NCBI RefSeq assembly: GCF_003097235.1 | Contig: NZ_QEQQ01000010.1 | Coordinates: 62,001 to 126,000 of the forward strand | DNA from: Pseudomonas sp. CC120222-01a | Lineage (GTDB): Bacteria > Pseudomonadota > Gammaproteobacteria > Pseudomonadales > Pseudomonadaceae | Reading direction: 5' to 3' | DNA length: 64,000 nucleotides | In this document: positions 45,010 through 54,660 of the stretch, piece by piece | How positions within the stretch are numbered: position 1 is the first letter of the stretch | Layout of the letters: the number at the start of each line of letters is the position of its first letter | Made by a program: the position numbers and the translations under genes | Notes under the pieces: model-generated | The model's input: the letters and a program-made list of their open reading frames with translations, nothing else | Told to the model about the DNA's origin: nothing | Database searches by the model: none

Positions 45010-45045
45010 CCGGCCTCTTCGCGGGCGTGCCCGCGAAGAGGCCGG
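45010..45045. terminator. REP-like palindrome between convergent genes
   Basis: A 17-bp perfect stem (arm begins CCGGCCTCTTCGCGGGC) with a 2-nt loop lies between the esterase and rtcB stops. It is a single REP unit acting as a bidirectional terminator. Confidence 0.8.
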
Positions 45046-45051
45046 TGCAGG

Positions 45052-46257
45052 TCAACCCTTCACACACACCACTTGCCGCAGAGTGTGCACCACTTCCACC
45101 AACTCACTCTGTGCCTTCATCACCGCATCAATGTCCTTGTACGCCATCGGAATCTCGTCGATAACGTCCTTGTCCTTGCGGCACTCCACATGGGCCGTCG
45201 CCCGCCGCTGGTCTTCAACGGTGAAGCGGCTCTTGGCCTTGGTCCGGCTCATCACCCTGCCCGCGCCATGGCTGCAGGAGCAGAACGACTCCTCGTTGCC
45301 CAATCCCCGCACGATGAAACTCCTGGCACCCATGGAGCCAGGAATGATGCCCAGCTGCCCCTTCTGCGCCGACACCGCACCCTTGCGCGTCACCAGCACC
45401 TCGCGGCCGAAATGCTGCTCGCGCTGCACATAGTTGTGGTGGCAGTTGACAGCCTCCAGGCTTGCCTCGAACGGCTTTCCCAGCACCTTGCGGGTGGCCA
45501 AGACCACCGCCTGCATCATCAATTCACGGTTGCGCCGGGCAAAGTCCTGCGCCCATTCCACCGCCTCGACATAGTCGGCGAAATGGCGGCTGCCCTCCTC
45601 GAAGTAGGCCAGGTCCTTGTCGGGCAGGTTGGCCAGGTGCTGGCGCATGTCGGCCTGGGCCAGTTCGATGAACAGGTTGCCGATGGCATTGCCGACACCG
45701 CGCGAGCCGCTGTGCAGCATGAACCAGACCCGGTCGGCCTCGTCCAGGCATACCTCGATGAAGTGGTTGCCGCCGCCCAGGGTGCCCAGGTGGTGGCGGT
45801 TGTTGGTCTTTTCCAGGCGCGGGTACTTGTCGGTGATGGCCTTGAAACGCCCGGCGAGCTGGCCCCAGGCTTTGTCTGCCAGGCCCGGCACGTTGTCCCA
45901 GGCACCTTGGTCGCGTTTGCCGAAGGTCTTGCCGTGGGGCACCGCCTGCTCGATGGCGCTGCGCAGGCCATGCAGGTTGTCCGGCAGGTCACGCGCCTGC
46001 AGCGAGGTACGCGCGGCGATCATGCCGCAGCCGATGTCGACGCCCACCGCGGCGGGGATGATCGCGCCGACCGTGGGGATCACGCTGCCAATGGTCGAGC
46101 CCTTGCCCAGGTGCACATCCGGCATCACCGCCAGGTGCTTGAAGATGAACGGCATCTTCGCCGTGTTGAGCAGTTGCCGGCGGGCGTCGTCTTCGACCGG
46201 CACGCCGTCGGTCCACAGTTTGACCGGCTTGCCACCGGCGACCTGGAGAATGTCCAT
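45052..46257 (-). CDS. rtcB: RtcB-family RNA ligase
   Basis: GTP- and Mn-dependent ligase joining 2',3'-cyclic phosphate or 3'-phosphate to 5'-OH RNA ends. It has 401 residues. The metal and guanylylation residues are present: MPDVHLGKGSTIGSV, GVDIGCGMIAA (metal Cys), GGGNHFIEV, HSGSRGVG and CSCSHGAGRVMSR with the His that carries GMP. AGGA 8 nt upstream supports the ATG at 46257. The usual partners rtcA (cyclase) and rtcR are absent, and no archease gene is seen. Its leader is divergent from the ribB riboswitch. Confidence 0.94.
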   Translation of the reverse strand: MDILQVAGGKPVKLWTDGVPVEDDARRQLLNTAKMPFIFKHLAVMPDVHLGKGSTIGSVIPTVGAIIPAAVGVDIGCGMIAARTSLQARDLPDNLHGLRSAIEQAVPHGKTFGKRDQGAWDNVPGLADKAWGQLAGRFKAITDKYPRLEKTNNRHHLGTLGGGNHFIEVCLDEADRVWFMLHSGSRGVGNAIGNLFIELAQADMRQHLANLPDKDLAYFEEGSRHFADYVEAVEWAQDFARRNRELMMQAVVLATRKVLGKPFEASLEAVNCHHNYVQREQHFGREVLVTRKGAVSAQKGQLGIIPGSMGARSFIVRGLGNEESFCSCSHGAGRVMSRTKAKSRFTVEDQRRATAHVECRKDKDVIDEIPMAYKDIDAVMKAQSELVEVVHTLRQVVCVKG

Positions 46258-46316
46258 GGGGCTGTTCCTGTTGAGCCATGCCTGCATGATACCGCCGAAG
46301 GTCGTAGAACAGCGGC

Positions 46317-46347
46317 TTGCCAGCAAGGTGGCACAGTGCTGTATGCT
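46317..46347 (+). promoter_or_regulatory. Probable promoter of the FMN-riboswitch/ribB transcript
   Basis: TTGCCA at 46317 and TATGCT at 46342 with a 19-bp spacer place transcription start near 46354, immediately before the aptamer. The spacing is a little long, so this is tentative. Confidence 0.45.
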
Positions 46348-46355
46348 TGGCCGGT

Positions 46356-46517
46356 CTTCAGGGCGGGGTGAAAGTCCCCACCGGCGGTAAATCGAAAGAT
46401 GAGCCCGCGAGCGCCCCGGCCATGCCGGGGGTCAGCAGATCTGGTGCGACTCCAGAGCCGACGGTCATAGTCCGGATGAAAGAAGGCGTCAGGCAGGGGC
46501 CATTCGGGCGCCCCTGC
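46356..46517 (+). ncRNA. FMN riboswitch (RFN element) controlling ribB
   Basis: All conserved blocks of the aptamer are present in order: GGGGTGAAAGTCCCCACCGG, GAGCCCGCGAGCGC, CAGATCTGGTGCGACTCCAG, AGCCGACGGTCATAGTCCGG and ATGAAAGAA (aptamer about 46356-46487). After it, an 8-bp stem (GCAGGGGC / GCCCCTGC, 46493-46517) with only a weak T-stretch could be the expression platform; ribosome-binding-site sequestration is also possible. FMN binding should lower ribB expression. Confidence 0.96.
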
Positions 46518-46571
46518 GCACGCATTTTGTTCGCCCCGAGACGTTCATCGATCAATCACGAGGAGCGTTTC

Positions 46572-47222
46572 ATGTCCCCTTTGCTGCAAAAACAATTTCC
46601 CAATGTGTCCGCCGCCATCGCCGCCTTCCAGGCCGGGCGCCCTGTGCTGCTGCTCGACGATGACGACCGCGAGGACGAAGCCGACATCGTCGCCGCCGCC
46701 GAGAACCTGTCACTGCAGACCATGGCCATGATGATCCGCGACTGCAGCGGCATCGTCTGCCTGTGCCTGGACGAGACCACGGTCGATGCCCTGCAGCTGG
46801 CGCCGATGGTGCAGAACAACCAGGCATGCCACGGCACCGGCTTCACCGTCACCATCGAGGCAGCCGAAGGCGTGAGCACTGGTGTTTCCGCCCAGGACCG
46901 CATCACCACTATCGAAGCGGCGCTGCGTTCGACCGCCGAGCAACGCCATATCGTCAGCCCGGGCCACGTGTTCCCGCTGCGTGCGCGTGATGGCGGTGTG
47001 CTGACCCGTCGCGGGCATACCGAAGGTTCGGTGGACCTGGCACGCCTGGCGGGTCTGCGGCCGGCGGCGGTGCTGTGCGAGCTGATGAACCCCGATGGCA
47101 GCATGGCGCGGGGTGAGCAGGTGGCGGTGTATGCGCGGCAGTACAACCTGCCGGTGCTGACCATCGAAGAGCTGGCGCGGTGCCGTGAGGCCATGGTGGA
47201 ACTGGAAGCCGAGCCGGCCTGA
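46572..47222 (+). CDS. ribB: 3,4-dihydroxy-2-butanone 4-phosphate synthase (stand-alone RibB)
   Basis: Makes DHBP from ribulose 5-phosphate for riboflavin. It has 216 residues. The acidic metal-binding loop LLDDDDREDEADIV, GTGFTVTIEAAEGVSTGVSA and SPGHVFPLRARDGGVLTRRGHTE are intact. AGGAGCG precedes the ATG at 46572. It is a second RibB: the main rib operon has a RibB-RibX fusion. Only this copy has the FMN riboswitch, so it is the flavin-regulated isozyme. Confidence 0.96.
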   Translation: MSPLLQKQFPNVSAAIAAFQAGRPVLLLDDDDREDEADIVAAAENLSLQTMAMMIRDCSGIVCLCLDETTVDALQLAPMVQNNQACHGTGFTVTIEAAEGVSTGVSAQDRITTIEAALRSTAEQRHIVSPGHVFPLRARDGGVLTRRGHTEGSVDLARLAGLRPAAVLCELMNPDGSMARGEQVAVYARQYNLPVLTIEELARCREAMVELEAEPA

Positions 47223-47232
47223 TAGACCGCAC

Positions 47233-47338
47233 GGGGCCGCTTTGCGGCCCTTTCGCGGGCATGCCCGCTCCCACAGGGATTTCGCTGGATTCGAAACCTG
47301 CACAGTACGTGTGGGAGCGGGTTTACCCGCGAAGAGGC
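47233..47338. repeat. REP pair after ribB
   Basis: GGGGCCGCTTTGCGGCCC hairpin, then GCGGGCATGCCCGCTCCCAC, and in opposite orientation GTGTGGGAGCGGGTTTACCC: an imperfect pair mixing two REP classes between ribB and xseB. Confidence 0.85.
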
Positions 47339-47431
47339 CAGCAAATCCAGCCTCAGACTGTCCGGAGTTTGCTCCCCTAGCCCCGCTCTGCTAACGTCGC
47401 GCCGTTCTGACCTGCCACCGAGACTGTCGCC

Positions 47432-47674
47432 ATGGCCCGCAAAAAAGCCTCCATCGATTTCGAACAATCCCTCGCCGACCTGCAAGCCCTGGTCGAGCGC
47501 CTGGAGAACGGCGAACTGTCGCTGGAAGACTCGCTGGCCGCCTTCGAGCAAGGCATCGCCCTGACCCGCGACTGCCAGGGCGCCCTGGCCCAGGCCGAAC
47601 AGAAGGTGCAGATCCTGCTGGAACGTGACGGCGAACTCGCCGCACAGCCGTTCGATGCGGAGCCAGAAGCATGA
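47432..47674 (+). CDS. xseB: Exodeoxyribonuclease VII small subunit
   Basis: An 80-residue, highly charged helical protein with the family core [35 protein letters not shown]. Several copies bind the XseA catalytic subunit (not in the window) to form the single-strand exonuclease. It is the first gene of the xseB-ispA-dxs cluster and overlaps ispA by 4 bp (ATGA). Confidence 0.96.
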   Translation: MARKKASIDFEQSLADLQALVERLENGELSLEDSLAAFEQGIALTRDCQGALAQAEQKVQILLERDGELAAQPFDAEPEA

Positions 47675-48558
47675 TCACCGCTTACCAGGCCAGCTGTCAG
47701 GCCCGTGTCGACGCCGCCCTCGAACCCCTCTTCGTCGCCCCGACCAAAGAGCTGGAACGCCTCTATGCCGCCATGCGCTACAGCGTGATGAACGGCGGCA
47801 AGCGCGTGCGTCCGCTACTCGCCTATGCGGCCTGCGAAGCCCTTGGCTCGCCGGCCGAGCAAGCCAACGGTGCCGCCTGTGCGGTAGAGCTGATCCACGC
47901 TTATTCGCTGGTCCATGACGACCTGCCAGCCATGGACGACGACGATCTGCGCCGTGGCCAGCCAACGACCCACAAGGCCTTCGACGAAGCCTGCGCGATC
48001 CTTGCCGGTGACGGCTTGCAGAGCCTGGCGTTCAGCGCCCTGCTCGACCCACGCCTGAGCCCGCAGGCCGATAGCACCCGCCTGGCCATGGTCCAGGCAC
48101 TGGCCAAGGCTGCAGGCCCTGCAGGCATGGTCGGTGGCCAGGCCATCGACCTCGGCTCGGTCGGCCTGAAGCTGGACCAGCAGGCCCTGGAATTCATGCA
48201 CCGGCACAAGACCGGTGCGCTGATCGAAGCCAGCGTGCGCCTGGGCGCCCTGGCCAGTGCCCGCGCCGAGCAGGCGCAGCTGGACGCCCTGCAGACTTAT
48301 GCACAGGCCATTGGCCTGGCCTTCCAGGTGCAGGACGATATCCTCGACGTGGAAAGCGACACCGCCACCCTGGGCAAACGCCAGGGTGCCGACATCGCCC
48401 GTGACAAACCGACCTACCCGGCCCTGCTGGGGCTGGAAGCCGCCAAGGCCTATGCCATCGAACTGCGCGACCAGGCGCTGGTCGCACTGCAAGGGTTTGG
48501 CGAAAATGCCGAGCCGCTGCGGGCGTTGGCACGCTATATCGTCGAACGCCGCCACTGA
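47671..48558 (+). CDS. ispA: Farnesyl diphosphate synthase IspA
   Basis: Prenyltransferase condensing IPP with DMAPP and GPP to farnesyl diphosphate. It has 295 residues with both aspartate-rich motifs: [17 protein letters not shown] (first, DDxxxD bacterial type) and [13 protein letters not shown] (second). [14 protein letters not shown] and [10 protein letters not shown] are also typical. It is translationally coupled to xseB. Confidence 0.96.
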   Translation: MITAYQASCQARVDAALEPLFVAPTKELERLYAAMRYSVMNGGKRVRPLLAYAACEALGSPAEQANGAACAVELIHAYSLVHDDLPAMDDDDLRRGQPTTHKAFDEACAILAGDGLQSLAFSALLDPRLSPQADSTRLAMVQALAKAAGPAGMVGGQAIDLGSVGLKLDQQALEFMHRHKTGALIEASVRLGALASARAEQAQLDALQTYAQAIGLAFQVQDDILDVESDTATLGKRQGADIARDKPTYPALLGLEAAKAYAIELRDQALVALQGFGENAEPLRALARYIVERRH

Positions 48559-48564
48559 TTGAAT

Positions 48565-48620
48565 GGGGCCGCTTTGCGGCCCTTCGCGGGCAAGCCCGCG
48601 AAGGGCTGCAAAGCAGCCCC
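48565..48620. repeat. Single long REP palindrome between ispA and dxs
   Basis: GGGGCCGCTTTGCGGCCC, then TTCGCGGGC-AA-GCCCGCGAA, then GGGCTGCAAAGCAGCCCC fold into one long, nearly perfect hairpin 7 bp after the ispA stop. Only partial termination would be expected, since dxs normally follows ispA in pseudomonads. Confidence 0.85.
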
Positions 48621-48701
48621 AGCAGCACCCGCATGAATGGGCAGTATTTCCCACAATGGGGTAAACTGCCGCGTCTTCACACACCTATAACGACTCGCCT
48701 G

Positions 48702-50597
48702 ATGCCCACGACGTTTCAAGAGATCCCCCGCGAACGCCCGGTCACGCCGTTGCTCGACCGCGCTGACACGCCTGCCGGCCTGCGCCGGCTGGCCGAAGCC
48801 GACCTGGAGACCCTGGCCGACGAATTGCGCCAGGAGTTGCTCTACACCGTTGGTCAGACCGGTGGGCATTTCGGCGCCGGCCTGGGCGTCATCGAGCTGA
48901 CGATCGCCCTGCATTACGTCTTCGACACCCCGGATGACCGGCTGGTGTGGGACGTTGGCCACCAGGCCTACCCGCACAAGATCCTCACCGGGCGCCGCAA
49001 GCGCATGCTCAGCCTGCGCCAGAAGGACGGCATCGCCGCCTTCCCGCGCCGCAGCGAGAGCGAGTACGACACCTTCGGCGTCGGCCACTCCAGCACCTCG
49101 ATCAGTGCCGCGCTGGGCATGGCCATCGCCGCCCGCCTGCAGAACAGTGCACGCAAGTCGATCGCCGTCATCGGCGACGGCGCCCTCACTGCCGGCATGG
49201 CCTTCGAAGCGTTGAACCACGCCCAGGAAGTCAACGCCGACATGCTGGTGATCCTCAACGACAACGACATGTCGATTTCGCGCAATGTCGGCGGCCTGTC
49301 CAACTACCTGGCCAAGATCCTCTCCAGCCGCACCTACGCGAGCATGCGCGAGGGCAGCAAGAAGGTGCTGTCGCGCCTGCCCGGTGCCTGGGAAATCGCC
49401 CGTCGCACCGAGGAATACGCCAAGGGCATGCTGGTGCCAGGCACGCTGTTCGAAGAACTGGGCTGGAACTACATCGGCCCGATCGACGGCCACGACCTGC
49501 CGACCATGATCGCCACCCTGCGCAACATGCGTGACCTCAAGGGCCCGCAGTTCCTGCACGTGGTGACCAAGAAGGGCAAGGGCTTCGCCCCGGCCGAGGT
49601 CGACCCGATCGGCTACCACGCCATCACCAAACTCGAACCCGCCGACAAGCCAGCTGCGCCGAAGAAGGTCAGCGGGCCGAAGTACTCTGCGGTGTTCGGC
49701 CAGTGGCTGTGCGACATGGCCGCCGACGACAACCGCCTGGTGGGCATCACCCCGGCGATGAAGGAAGGCTCCGACCTGGTCGATTTCAGCGAGCGCTACC
49801 CCGAGCGCTACTTCGACGTGGCGATCGCCGAGCAGCACGCGGTGACCCTGGCCGCGGGCATGGCCTGCGAGGGCAGCAAGCCGGTGGTGGCGATCTACTC
49901 CACCTTCCTGCAGCGCGGCTATGACCAGCTGATCCACGACGTGGCGGTGCAGAACCTCGATGTGCTGTTCGCCATCGACCGCGCCGGCCTGGTCGGCGAA
50001 GACGGCCCGACCCACGCCGGCGCCTATGACCTGTCGTACCTGCGCTGCATCCCCGGCATGCTGGTGATGACCCCGAGCGACGAGAACGAGCTGCGCAAGA
50101 TGCTCAGCACCGGCCACCTGTACAACGGCCCGGCAGCTGTGCGCTACCCGCGTGGTACCGGCCCGAACGCACCGATCAGTGGCGACCTCGAACCGCTGGA
50201 GATCGGCAAGGGTGTGGTTCGCCGCCAGGGCGAGAACGTTGCCCTGCTGGTGTTCGGCGTGCAGTTGGCCGAGGCCCTGCAGGTTGCCGAGCAGATCAAC
50301 GCCACCGTGGTCGACATGCGCTTCGTCAAACCGCTGGACGAAGCCCTGGTGCTGGAACTGGCTGCCAGCCATGCGCTGCTGGTGACCATCGAGGAAAACA
50401 GCATCATGGGTGGCGCCGGCGCGGCCGTGGGCGAGTTCCTGGCCCATGAGGGCGTGGTCAAGCCGCTGCTGCACCTGGGGCTGCCGGACATCTATGTCGA
50501 ACATGCCAAGCCTGCGCAGATGCTGGCCGAGTGCGGGCTGGATGCTGCTGGCATCGAGGCCTCCGTCAAAGCTCGAATGGCCAAGCTCGGCCTGTAA
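48702..50597 (+). CDS. dxs: 1-deoxy-D-xylulose-5-phosphate synthase
   Basis: First enzyme of the MEP isoprenoid pathway; thiamine-diphosphate-dependent condensation of pyruvate and glyceraldehyde 3-phosphate. It has 631 residues, normal length. The ThDP motif begins [18 protein letters not shown] and ends LNDNDMSIS; the substrate-binding [14 protein letters not shown] and transketolase pyrimidine region [17 protein letters not shown] are present. I start at [14 protein letters not shown] (ATG 48702). Its precursor supply feeds IspA just upstream. Confidence 0.97.
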   Translation: MPTTFQEIPRERPVTPLLDRADTPAGLRRLAEADLETLADELRQELLYTVGQTGGHFGAGLGVIELTIALHYVFDTPDDRLVWDVGHQAYPHKILTGRRKRMLSLRQKDGIAAFPRRSESEYDTFGVGHSSTSISAALGMAIAARLQNSARKSIAVIGDGALTAGMAFEALNHAQEVNADMLVILNDNDMSISRNVGGLSNYLAKILSSRTYASMREGSKKVLSRLPGAWEIARRTEEYAKGMLVPGTLFEELGWNYIGPIDGHDLPTMIATLRNMRDLKGPQFLHVVTKKGKGFAPAEVDPIGYHAITKLEPADKPAAPKKVSGPKYSAVFGQWLCDMAADDNRLVGITPAMKEGSDLVDFSERYPERYFDVAIAEQHAVTLAAGMACEGSKPVVAIYSTFLQRGYDQLIHDVAVQNLDVLFAIDRAGLVGEDGPTHAGAYDLSYLRCIPGMLVMTPSDENELRKMLSTGHLYNGPAAVRYPRGTGPNAPISGDLEPLEIGKGVVRRQGENVALLVFGVQLAEALQVAEQINATVVDMRFVKPLDEALVLELAASHALLVTIEENSIMGGAGAAVGEFLAHEGVVKPLLHLGLPDIYVEHAKPAQMLAECGLDAAGIEASVKARMAKLGL

Positions 50598-50602
50598 GGC
50601 CT

Positions 50603-50686
50603 ATTCGCGGGCAAGCCCGCTCCCACAGGTAACTCACCGCCCTCAAGACCGGTGATGACCCTGTGGGAGCGGGCATGCCCGCGAAT
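50603..50686. repeat. REP pair between dxs and the cobalamin-receptor gene
   Basis: Arms ATTCGCGGGCAAGCCCGCTC and GAGCGGGCATGCCCGCGAAT (with CCCACAG/CTGTGGG extensions) are reverse complements apart from the loop base. It ends 16 bp before the receptor start, leaving no room for a B12 riboswitch there. Confidence 0.88.
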
Positions 50687-50701
50687 GCTATGGAACTGCA
50701 C

Positions 50702-52573
50702 ATGAAAAAATCCGCCTGTGCCGCGCTACTCTGCGCGCCTACACTCCTGCTGGCCGCTGAACGCGACGACGCCCTCAAGCTCCCCGACATCCTGATCAGC
50801 GCCAACCGCCAGGTCGAATCGCGTACCGCCACCAGCGCCGCCAACACCGTCTTCACCCGCGCCGACATCGACCGCCTGCAACCCAGCAGCGTCACCGACC
50901 TGCTCACCCGCGTGCCCGGCGTGCAAGTCGCGCCCACCGGAGGCCGTGGCAGCCTGCCGGGCATCTTCATCCGTGGCACCAAGGCCGCCCAGAGCCTGGT
51001 GCTGGTCGATGGCGTGCGCATCGCCAATGCCACCTCCGGCGACAGCGGCTTGCAGTTTCTCGATGTCGACCAGATCGAACGCGTCGAAGTACTGCGCGGC
51101 TCGCGCTCGGCAGTGTATGGCAGCGATGCCATTGGCGGGGGGATCCAGATCTTCACCCGCCGCAGCAGCGGCCCCGGCCTGCAACCACGCCTGCGCCTGG
51201 CAGCGGGCAGCAACCAGACGTTCCAGCGAAGCCTCGGGCTGTCCGGCGGTGACGATGCCACCCGTTTCAACCTCGGAGCCAGCCTCGATGAAACCGCTGG
51301 CATCGACTCGACCGGCCCATCGTTTGCCAGCGACGGCGACCACGATGCCTACCGCAGCCAGTCGCTCAACCTGAGCCTGAGCCATACCTTCGACGAGCGC
51401 TTCGAAGCTGGGCTGAACTTGCTCGACAGCCGCGGCCGCAGCGAATACGACAACCCGTTCGGCCGCTTCGACCCGGTCACCTTCGAGAGCTTCGGGCAAA
51501 AGCCCTACACCGACTTCAGCGTCAGCAGCCTGGGCAGTTATCTTGACGCTCAGCTCAACGATGCCTGGCATTCGCGCCTGGAGCTCGCCCACAGCGAAAA
51601 CCGTGACGACAAGCGCGACAAGCTCAGCGACGAGCGCTTCGTGTTCAACACCTATCGCGACCAGGTCACCTGGCAGAACGACCTGGCGCTGGCCGAGCGG
51701 CACAACCTGTTGCTGGGCGGTGACTGGTACGAAGACCGTGTGCATGGCAGCACCGACTTTACCGAGGACAGCCGCTGGAACCGTGCGGCCTTCATCCAGC
51801 ACCGCTACAGCGGTGAAGACTTCTCCACCGAGCTGGGCGTACGCCACGACGAGAACCAGCAGTTCGGCGGCCAGACCACCTGGAGCGGCAGCCTCACCGT
51901 GCCGCTGAATGCCCGCAATGACCTGCTGCTGTCCTACAGCGAGGGCTTCCGCGCCCCGACGTTCAACGACCTGTACTACCCGCAGTTCAGCAACCCGGAC
52001 CTCAAGCCCGAGCGTTCGAAGAGCTATGAAGTGCAGTGGCGCAGCCAGCTGACCCGCGACAGCCGCCTGGAGACCTCGCTGTACCGCACCGACCTGCGCG
52101 ATGCGATCATCTTCGGCCAGGACTCGATTCCGCAAAACGTCGCTTCGGCGCGTATCAACGGCCTGGAAATGGCACTGGACCAGCAATGGGGCGAATGGCG
52201 CAGCCAGCTTGGCCTGGCGCTGATCGACCCACGCGACCGCGACAGTGGCCATACCCTCGCCCGCCGCGCCCGCCGCACCCTGAGCCTGGACCTTGATCGC
52301 CAGTTCGAACGTTTCAATGTGGGCGCCAGCTGGCAGGCCGTGAGCGCCAGCTACGATGACGAAGCCAACCGCAATCGACTCGGCGGCTACGGCTTGCTGG
52401 GCCTGCGGGCAGGCTGGCTGGCAACCGAGGAACTGAAGCTGGAAGTGAAGCTGGATAACCTGCTGGACAGGGACTACAGCCGGTCGCTGTACAGCTTTGA
52501 CGGGGCCAGCTACGGCTACCGCGAAGAAGGCCGCACTGCGCTGTTCAGCGTCACCTGGACGCCGGCACTCTAG
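50702..52573 (+). CDS. btuB: TonB-dependent vitamin B12 receptor, BtuB-like
   Basis: A 623-residue outer-membrane receptor. The signal peptide (MKKSACAALLCAPTLLLAA) is followed at once by the TonB box region (DALKLPDILISANR), a plug with SVTDLLTRVPGVQVAPTGGRG and RGTKAAQSLVLVDGVRI, and a barrel ending RTALFSVTWTPAL with a near-terminal Trp. Length and plug sequence match BtuB-type cobalamin receptors, and the convergent neighbour encodes a BtuF-like protein. No cobalamin riboswitch was found upstream. The start could also be 50690. EutBC in this window is a B12 consumer. Confidence 0.88.
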   Translation: MKKSACAALLCAPTLLLAAERDDALKLPDILISANRQVESRTATSAANTVFTRADIDRLQPSSVTDLLTRVPGVQVAPTGGRGSLPGIFIRGTKAAQSLVLVDGVRIANATSGDSGLQFLDVDQIERVEVLRGSRSAVYGSDAIGGGIQIFTRRSSGPGLQPRLRLAAGSNQTFQRSLGLSGGDDATRFNLGASLDETAGIDSTGPSFASDGDHDAYRSQSLNLSLSHTFDERFEAGLNLLDSRGRSEYDNPFGRFDPVTFESFGQKPYTDFSVSSLGSYLDAQLNDAWHSRLELAHSENRDDKRDKLSDERFVFNTYRDQVTWQNDLALAERHNLLLGGDWYEDRVHGSTDFTEDSRWNRAAFIQHRYSGEDFSTELGVRHDENQQFGGQTTWSGSLTVPLNARNDLLLSYSEGFRAPTFNDLYYPQFSNPDLKPERSKSYEVQWRSQLTRDSRLETSLYRTDLRDAIIFGQDSIPQNVASARINGLEMALDQQWGEWRSQLGLALIDPRDRDSGHTLARRARRTLSLDLDRQFERFNVGASWQAVSASYDDEANRNRLGGYGLLGLRAGWLATEELKLEVKLDNLLDRDYSRSLYSFDGASYGYREEGRTALFSVTWTPAL

Positions 52574-53363
52574 CCGCCAGCAATGCGCACAAGCGGGCGG
52601 TGGCTTCGATCATCTGCCCGCTGGGCCGCTCCAGGCCCTTGTCCGGCACCACCAGCAAGCCCCCGCCGGCCACCGCGCTCAGCCGTGGCCAGGCTTTCCA
52701 GCTCGCAAGCTGTGCCTCATCACCCGCCAAAATCACCTGCGGGTCACGCATCAGCACCGACTCGACATTCACCTGCGGTGCCGGCTGGCTCAGATCGGCA
52801 AAGACATTGCGCGCCCCGCACACTGCCAGGGCATCGCTGACCACCTGCCGCCCGCCCAGGGTGTAAAGCGGCCGATCCCAGACCTGGTAGAACACCCGCA
52901 ACGGCTGCTCGCGCCGGTACTGCTGGCGCAGCTGCCGCAGGCGCTCGCGCAACGCCTGCACGTAGGGCCTGCCTTGCTCGCCCCGCCCGACACGCACGGC
53001 AATGGCCTCGATCTGCTCGATCAGCTGATTCAGGTCGTGGGGTTCGGCGCTGTAGGTGGCAATGCCCAAGCGCTTGAGCTGGTCGCGCTGGGCGGGTGCC
53101 ACGCTACCGGGCCAGAGCAGCAGCAGGTCAGGCTTGAGGCTGAGCAGGGTTTCCATGTCCAGCTGGCCCTGGCGCCCCACCGAAGGCAGCCGTTGCAGCA
53201 CTCGCGGTCGCTCGCCGCCGTCGAGCACACCCACCAGCAGGTCATCGGCGTGCAGTTCGAGCATGATTTCGCTCATCGACGGCGCGAGGCTGACCACGCG
53301 CAAATGCTCGCCGGCCCTCGCGCCAAGGGCCAGCATTGCCAGCAGGCAAAGCAGGACGCGCAT
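52551..53363 (-). CDS. btuF: Periplasmic cobalamin-binding protein, BtuF-like
   Basis: A 270-residue class III solute-binding protein. The signal peptide ([18 protein letters not shown]) is followed by VVSLAPSMSEIMLELHADDLLVGV, SVGRQGQLDMETLLSLKPDLLLLW and the helical backbone typical of BtuF/FhuD. Its last 23 bp overlap the convergent btuB 3' end. No permease/ATPase genes (btuCD) are adjacent, so the ABC partners must be elsewhere. The start codon shares a base with the stop of the upstream membrane-protein gene (TGATG). Confidence 0.85.
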   Translation of the reverse strand: MRVLLCLLAMLALGARAGEHLRVVSLAPSMSEIMLELHADDLLVGVLDGGERPRVLQRLPSVGRQGQLDMETLLSLKPDLLLLWPGSVAPAQRDQLKRLGIATYSAEPHDLNQLIEQIEAIAVRVGRGEQGRPYVQALRERLRQLRQQYRREQPLRVFYQVWDRPLYTLGGRQVVSDALAVCGARNVFADLSQPAPQVNVESVLMRDPQVILAGDEAQLASWKAWPRLSAVAGGGLLVVPDKGLERPSGQMIEATARLCALLAARVPASR

Positions 53364-53782
53364 CAGCCCAGCTGACGCGGAATGCGGTAGAGGTAAAGCA
53401 GCACCACGGTGGACAGCGCGAGGAGGATCTGCGGCACCGCCTCCAGCCCGACCAGCACCGACAGCGCAGCGACCCAGGCCGGGAAACAGGCAAACAACAT
53501 GGCCATGCGCCGCACCCGCGCCAGGATGATCCAGGCGGCTGGCTCTTCAGCGGTGCCCAGCACCTTCGAGGTGGCGATCAATGCCCGCTTGTAAGCGCCG
53601 AAGCGCGGCAGGCTAAGGAACATGGTCGCGGCACCGGAGATGAACAGCGGCATCGCCAGCACCGGGATCAGTGCATCGCCGCCGCCAAAGGCCCAGGCCA
53701 TGACCGGCAGCGGCGCCAGGCCGACTGCCAGGTACTGCCACCAGGCCAGCGCCAAACGCCGCTTGACCTCGCCGCGGGTCAC
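53363..53782 (-). CDS. Small four-helix membrane protein of unknown function
   Basis: A 139-residue protein with hydrophobic segments near residues 15-32, 37-55, 95-115 and 118-133, separated by a basic cytoplasmic loop ([15 protein letters not shown]). I recognise no family. It is locked between ribA and btuF by 4-bp and 1-bp overlaps, so it is made in proportion to both. A role in cobalamin or flavin transport or membrane assembly is a guess from context only. Confidence 0.8.
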   Translation of the reverse strand: MTRGEVKRRLALAWWQYLAVGLAPLPVMAWAFGGGDALIPVLAMPLFISGAATMFLSLPRFGAYKRALIATSKVLGTAEEPAAWIILARVRRMAMLFACFPAWVAALSVLVGLEAVPQILLALSTVVLLYLYRIPRQLG

Positions 53783-54396
53783 GCCTGTGGCACCTCGCCC
53801 TGGTGTTCGTTACCCAGCATGTGACCGAGCTTGCCGGCCTTGGTCGCCAGGTAGTAACGGTTGTGCGGGTTGTGCCCGGTGTGCAACGGCACGCGCTCGG
53901 CGACCTTGATGTTCATGTCGGTCAGCGCCTTGACCTTGCGCGGGTTGTTGGTCATCAGGCGCAGCGCTTTCACACCCAGGTGCTCGAGCATTGGCAGGCA
54001 CATGGCGTAGTCGCGCTGGTCGGCGGCGAAGCCCAGGCGCTCGTTGGCCTCGACGGTGTCGGCACCACCGTCCTGCAGCTCATAGGCGCGAATCTTGTTC
54101 AAAAGGCCGATGCCGCGGCCTTCCTGACGCAGGTACAGCAGCACGCCACGGCCTTCGCGGGCGATAGCCTGCAGCGCGGCTTCCAGCTGCGAACCACAGT
54201 CGCAGCGCTGGCTGAACAGGGCATCGCCGGTCAGGCACTCGGAGTGCAGACGCCCCAACACCGGCTCGCCGTCGGCGATATCACCCAGGCTGAGCACCAC
54301 GTGCTCACGGCCAGTGGCTTCGTCGAGGAAGCCATGCATGGTGAAGATCGCAAAGGGAGTCGGGAGTTTCGAGGCGGCAACAAAGACGACGGGCAC
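53779..54396 (-). CDS. ribA: GTP cyclohydrolase II
   Basis: First committed enzyme of riboflavin synthesis from GTP. It has 205 residues. The zinc-cysteine motif is complete: [24 protein letters not shown], followed by [23 protein letters not shown]. It is the functional cyclohydrolase of the cell as far as this window shows, because the RibBX protein at 57973-59064 lacks these cysteines. It heads the ribA-membrane protein-btuF operon. Confidence 0.97.
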   Translation of the reverse strand: MPVVFVAASKLPTPFAIFTMHGFLDEATGREHVVLSLGDIADGEPVLGRLHSECLTGDALFSQRCDCGSQLEAALQAIAREGRGVLLYLRQEGRGIGLLNKIRAYELQDGGADTVEANERLGFAADQRDYAMCLPMLEHLGVKALRLMTNNPRKVKALTDMNIKVAERVPLHTGHNPHNRYYLATKAGKLGHMLGNEHQGEVPQA

Positions 54397-54543
54397 GTTG
54401 TGCTCCTGGATAAAGTAGGAAATTTCTCGTGAGCCGATTGTATCAGCAGGTCGCCGCGTGTGCGCTCGTTGAATACCGTGGCTTAAGATCGAAAAGTTCG
54501 ATGCTTAGTCGGGGGCTGGCACTCGCCTGGGCCTTACACGATC

Positions 54544-54632
54544 CCTGTGGGAGCGGGCGTGCCCGCGAACACCGGCAGCGCCGGTGCCATCCACCGCGTC
54601 GCCTGCTTCGCGGGCACGCCCGCTCCCACAGG
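54544..54632. repeat. REP pair (26-bp inverted repeat)
   Basis: The 26-nt arm at 54544 (CCTGTGGGAGCGGGCGTGCC...) is the exact reverse complement of 54607-54632. Between the arms is a second small palindrome, CACCGGCAGCGCCGGTG. It separates the ribA promoter side from the solute-binding-protein gene. Confidence 0.9.
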
Positions 54633-54660
54633 AGGCCGCGCAGGCCATGAAACAGTGGTC

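Noticed and set aside
50598-50701. Possible cobalamin riboswitch before the BtuB-like gene
   Set aside because: The gap is filled by a REP pair; no B12-box (GCCACTG-like) sequence is present.
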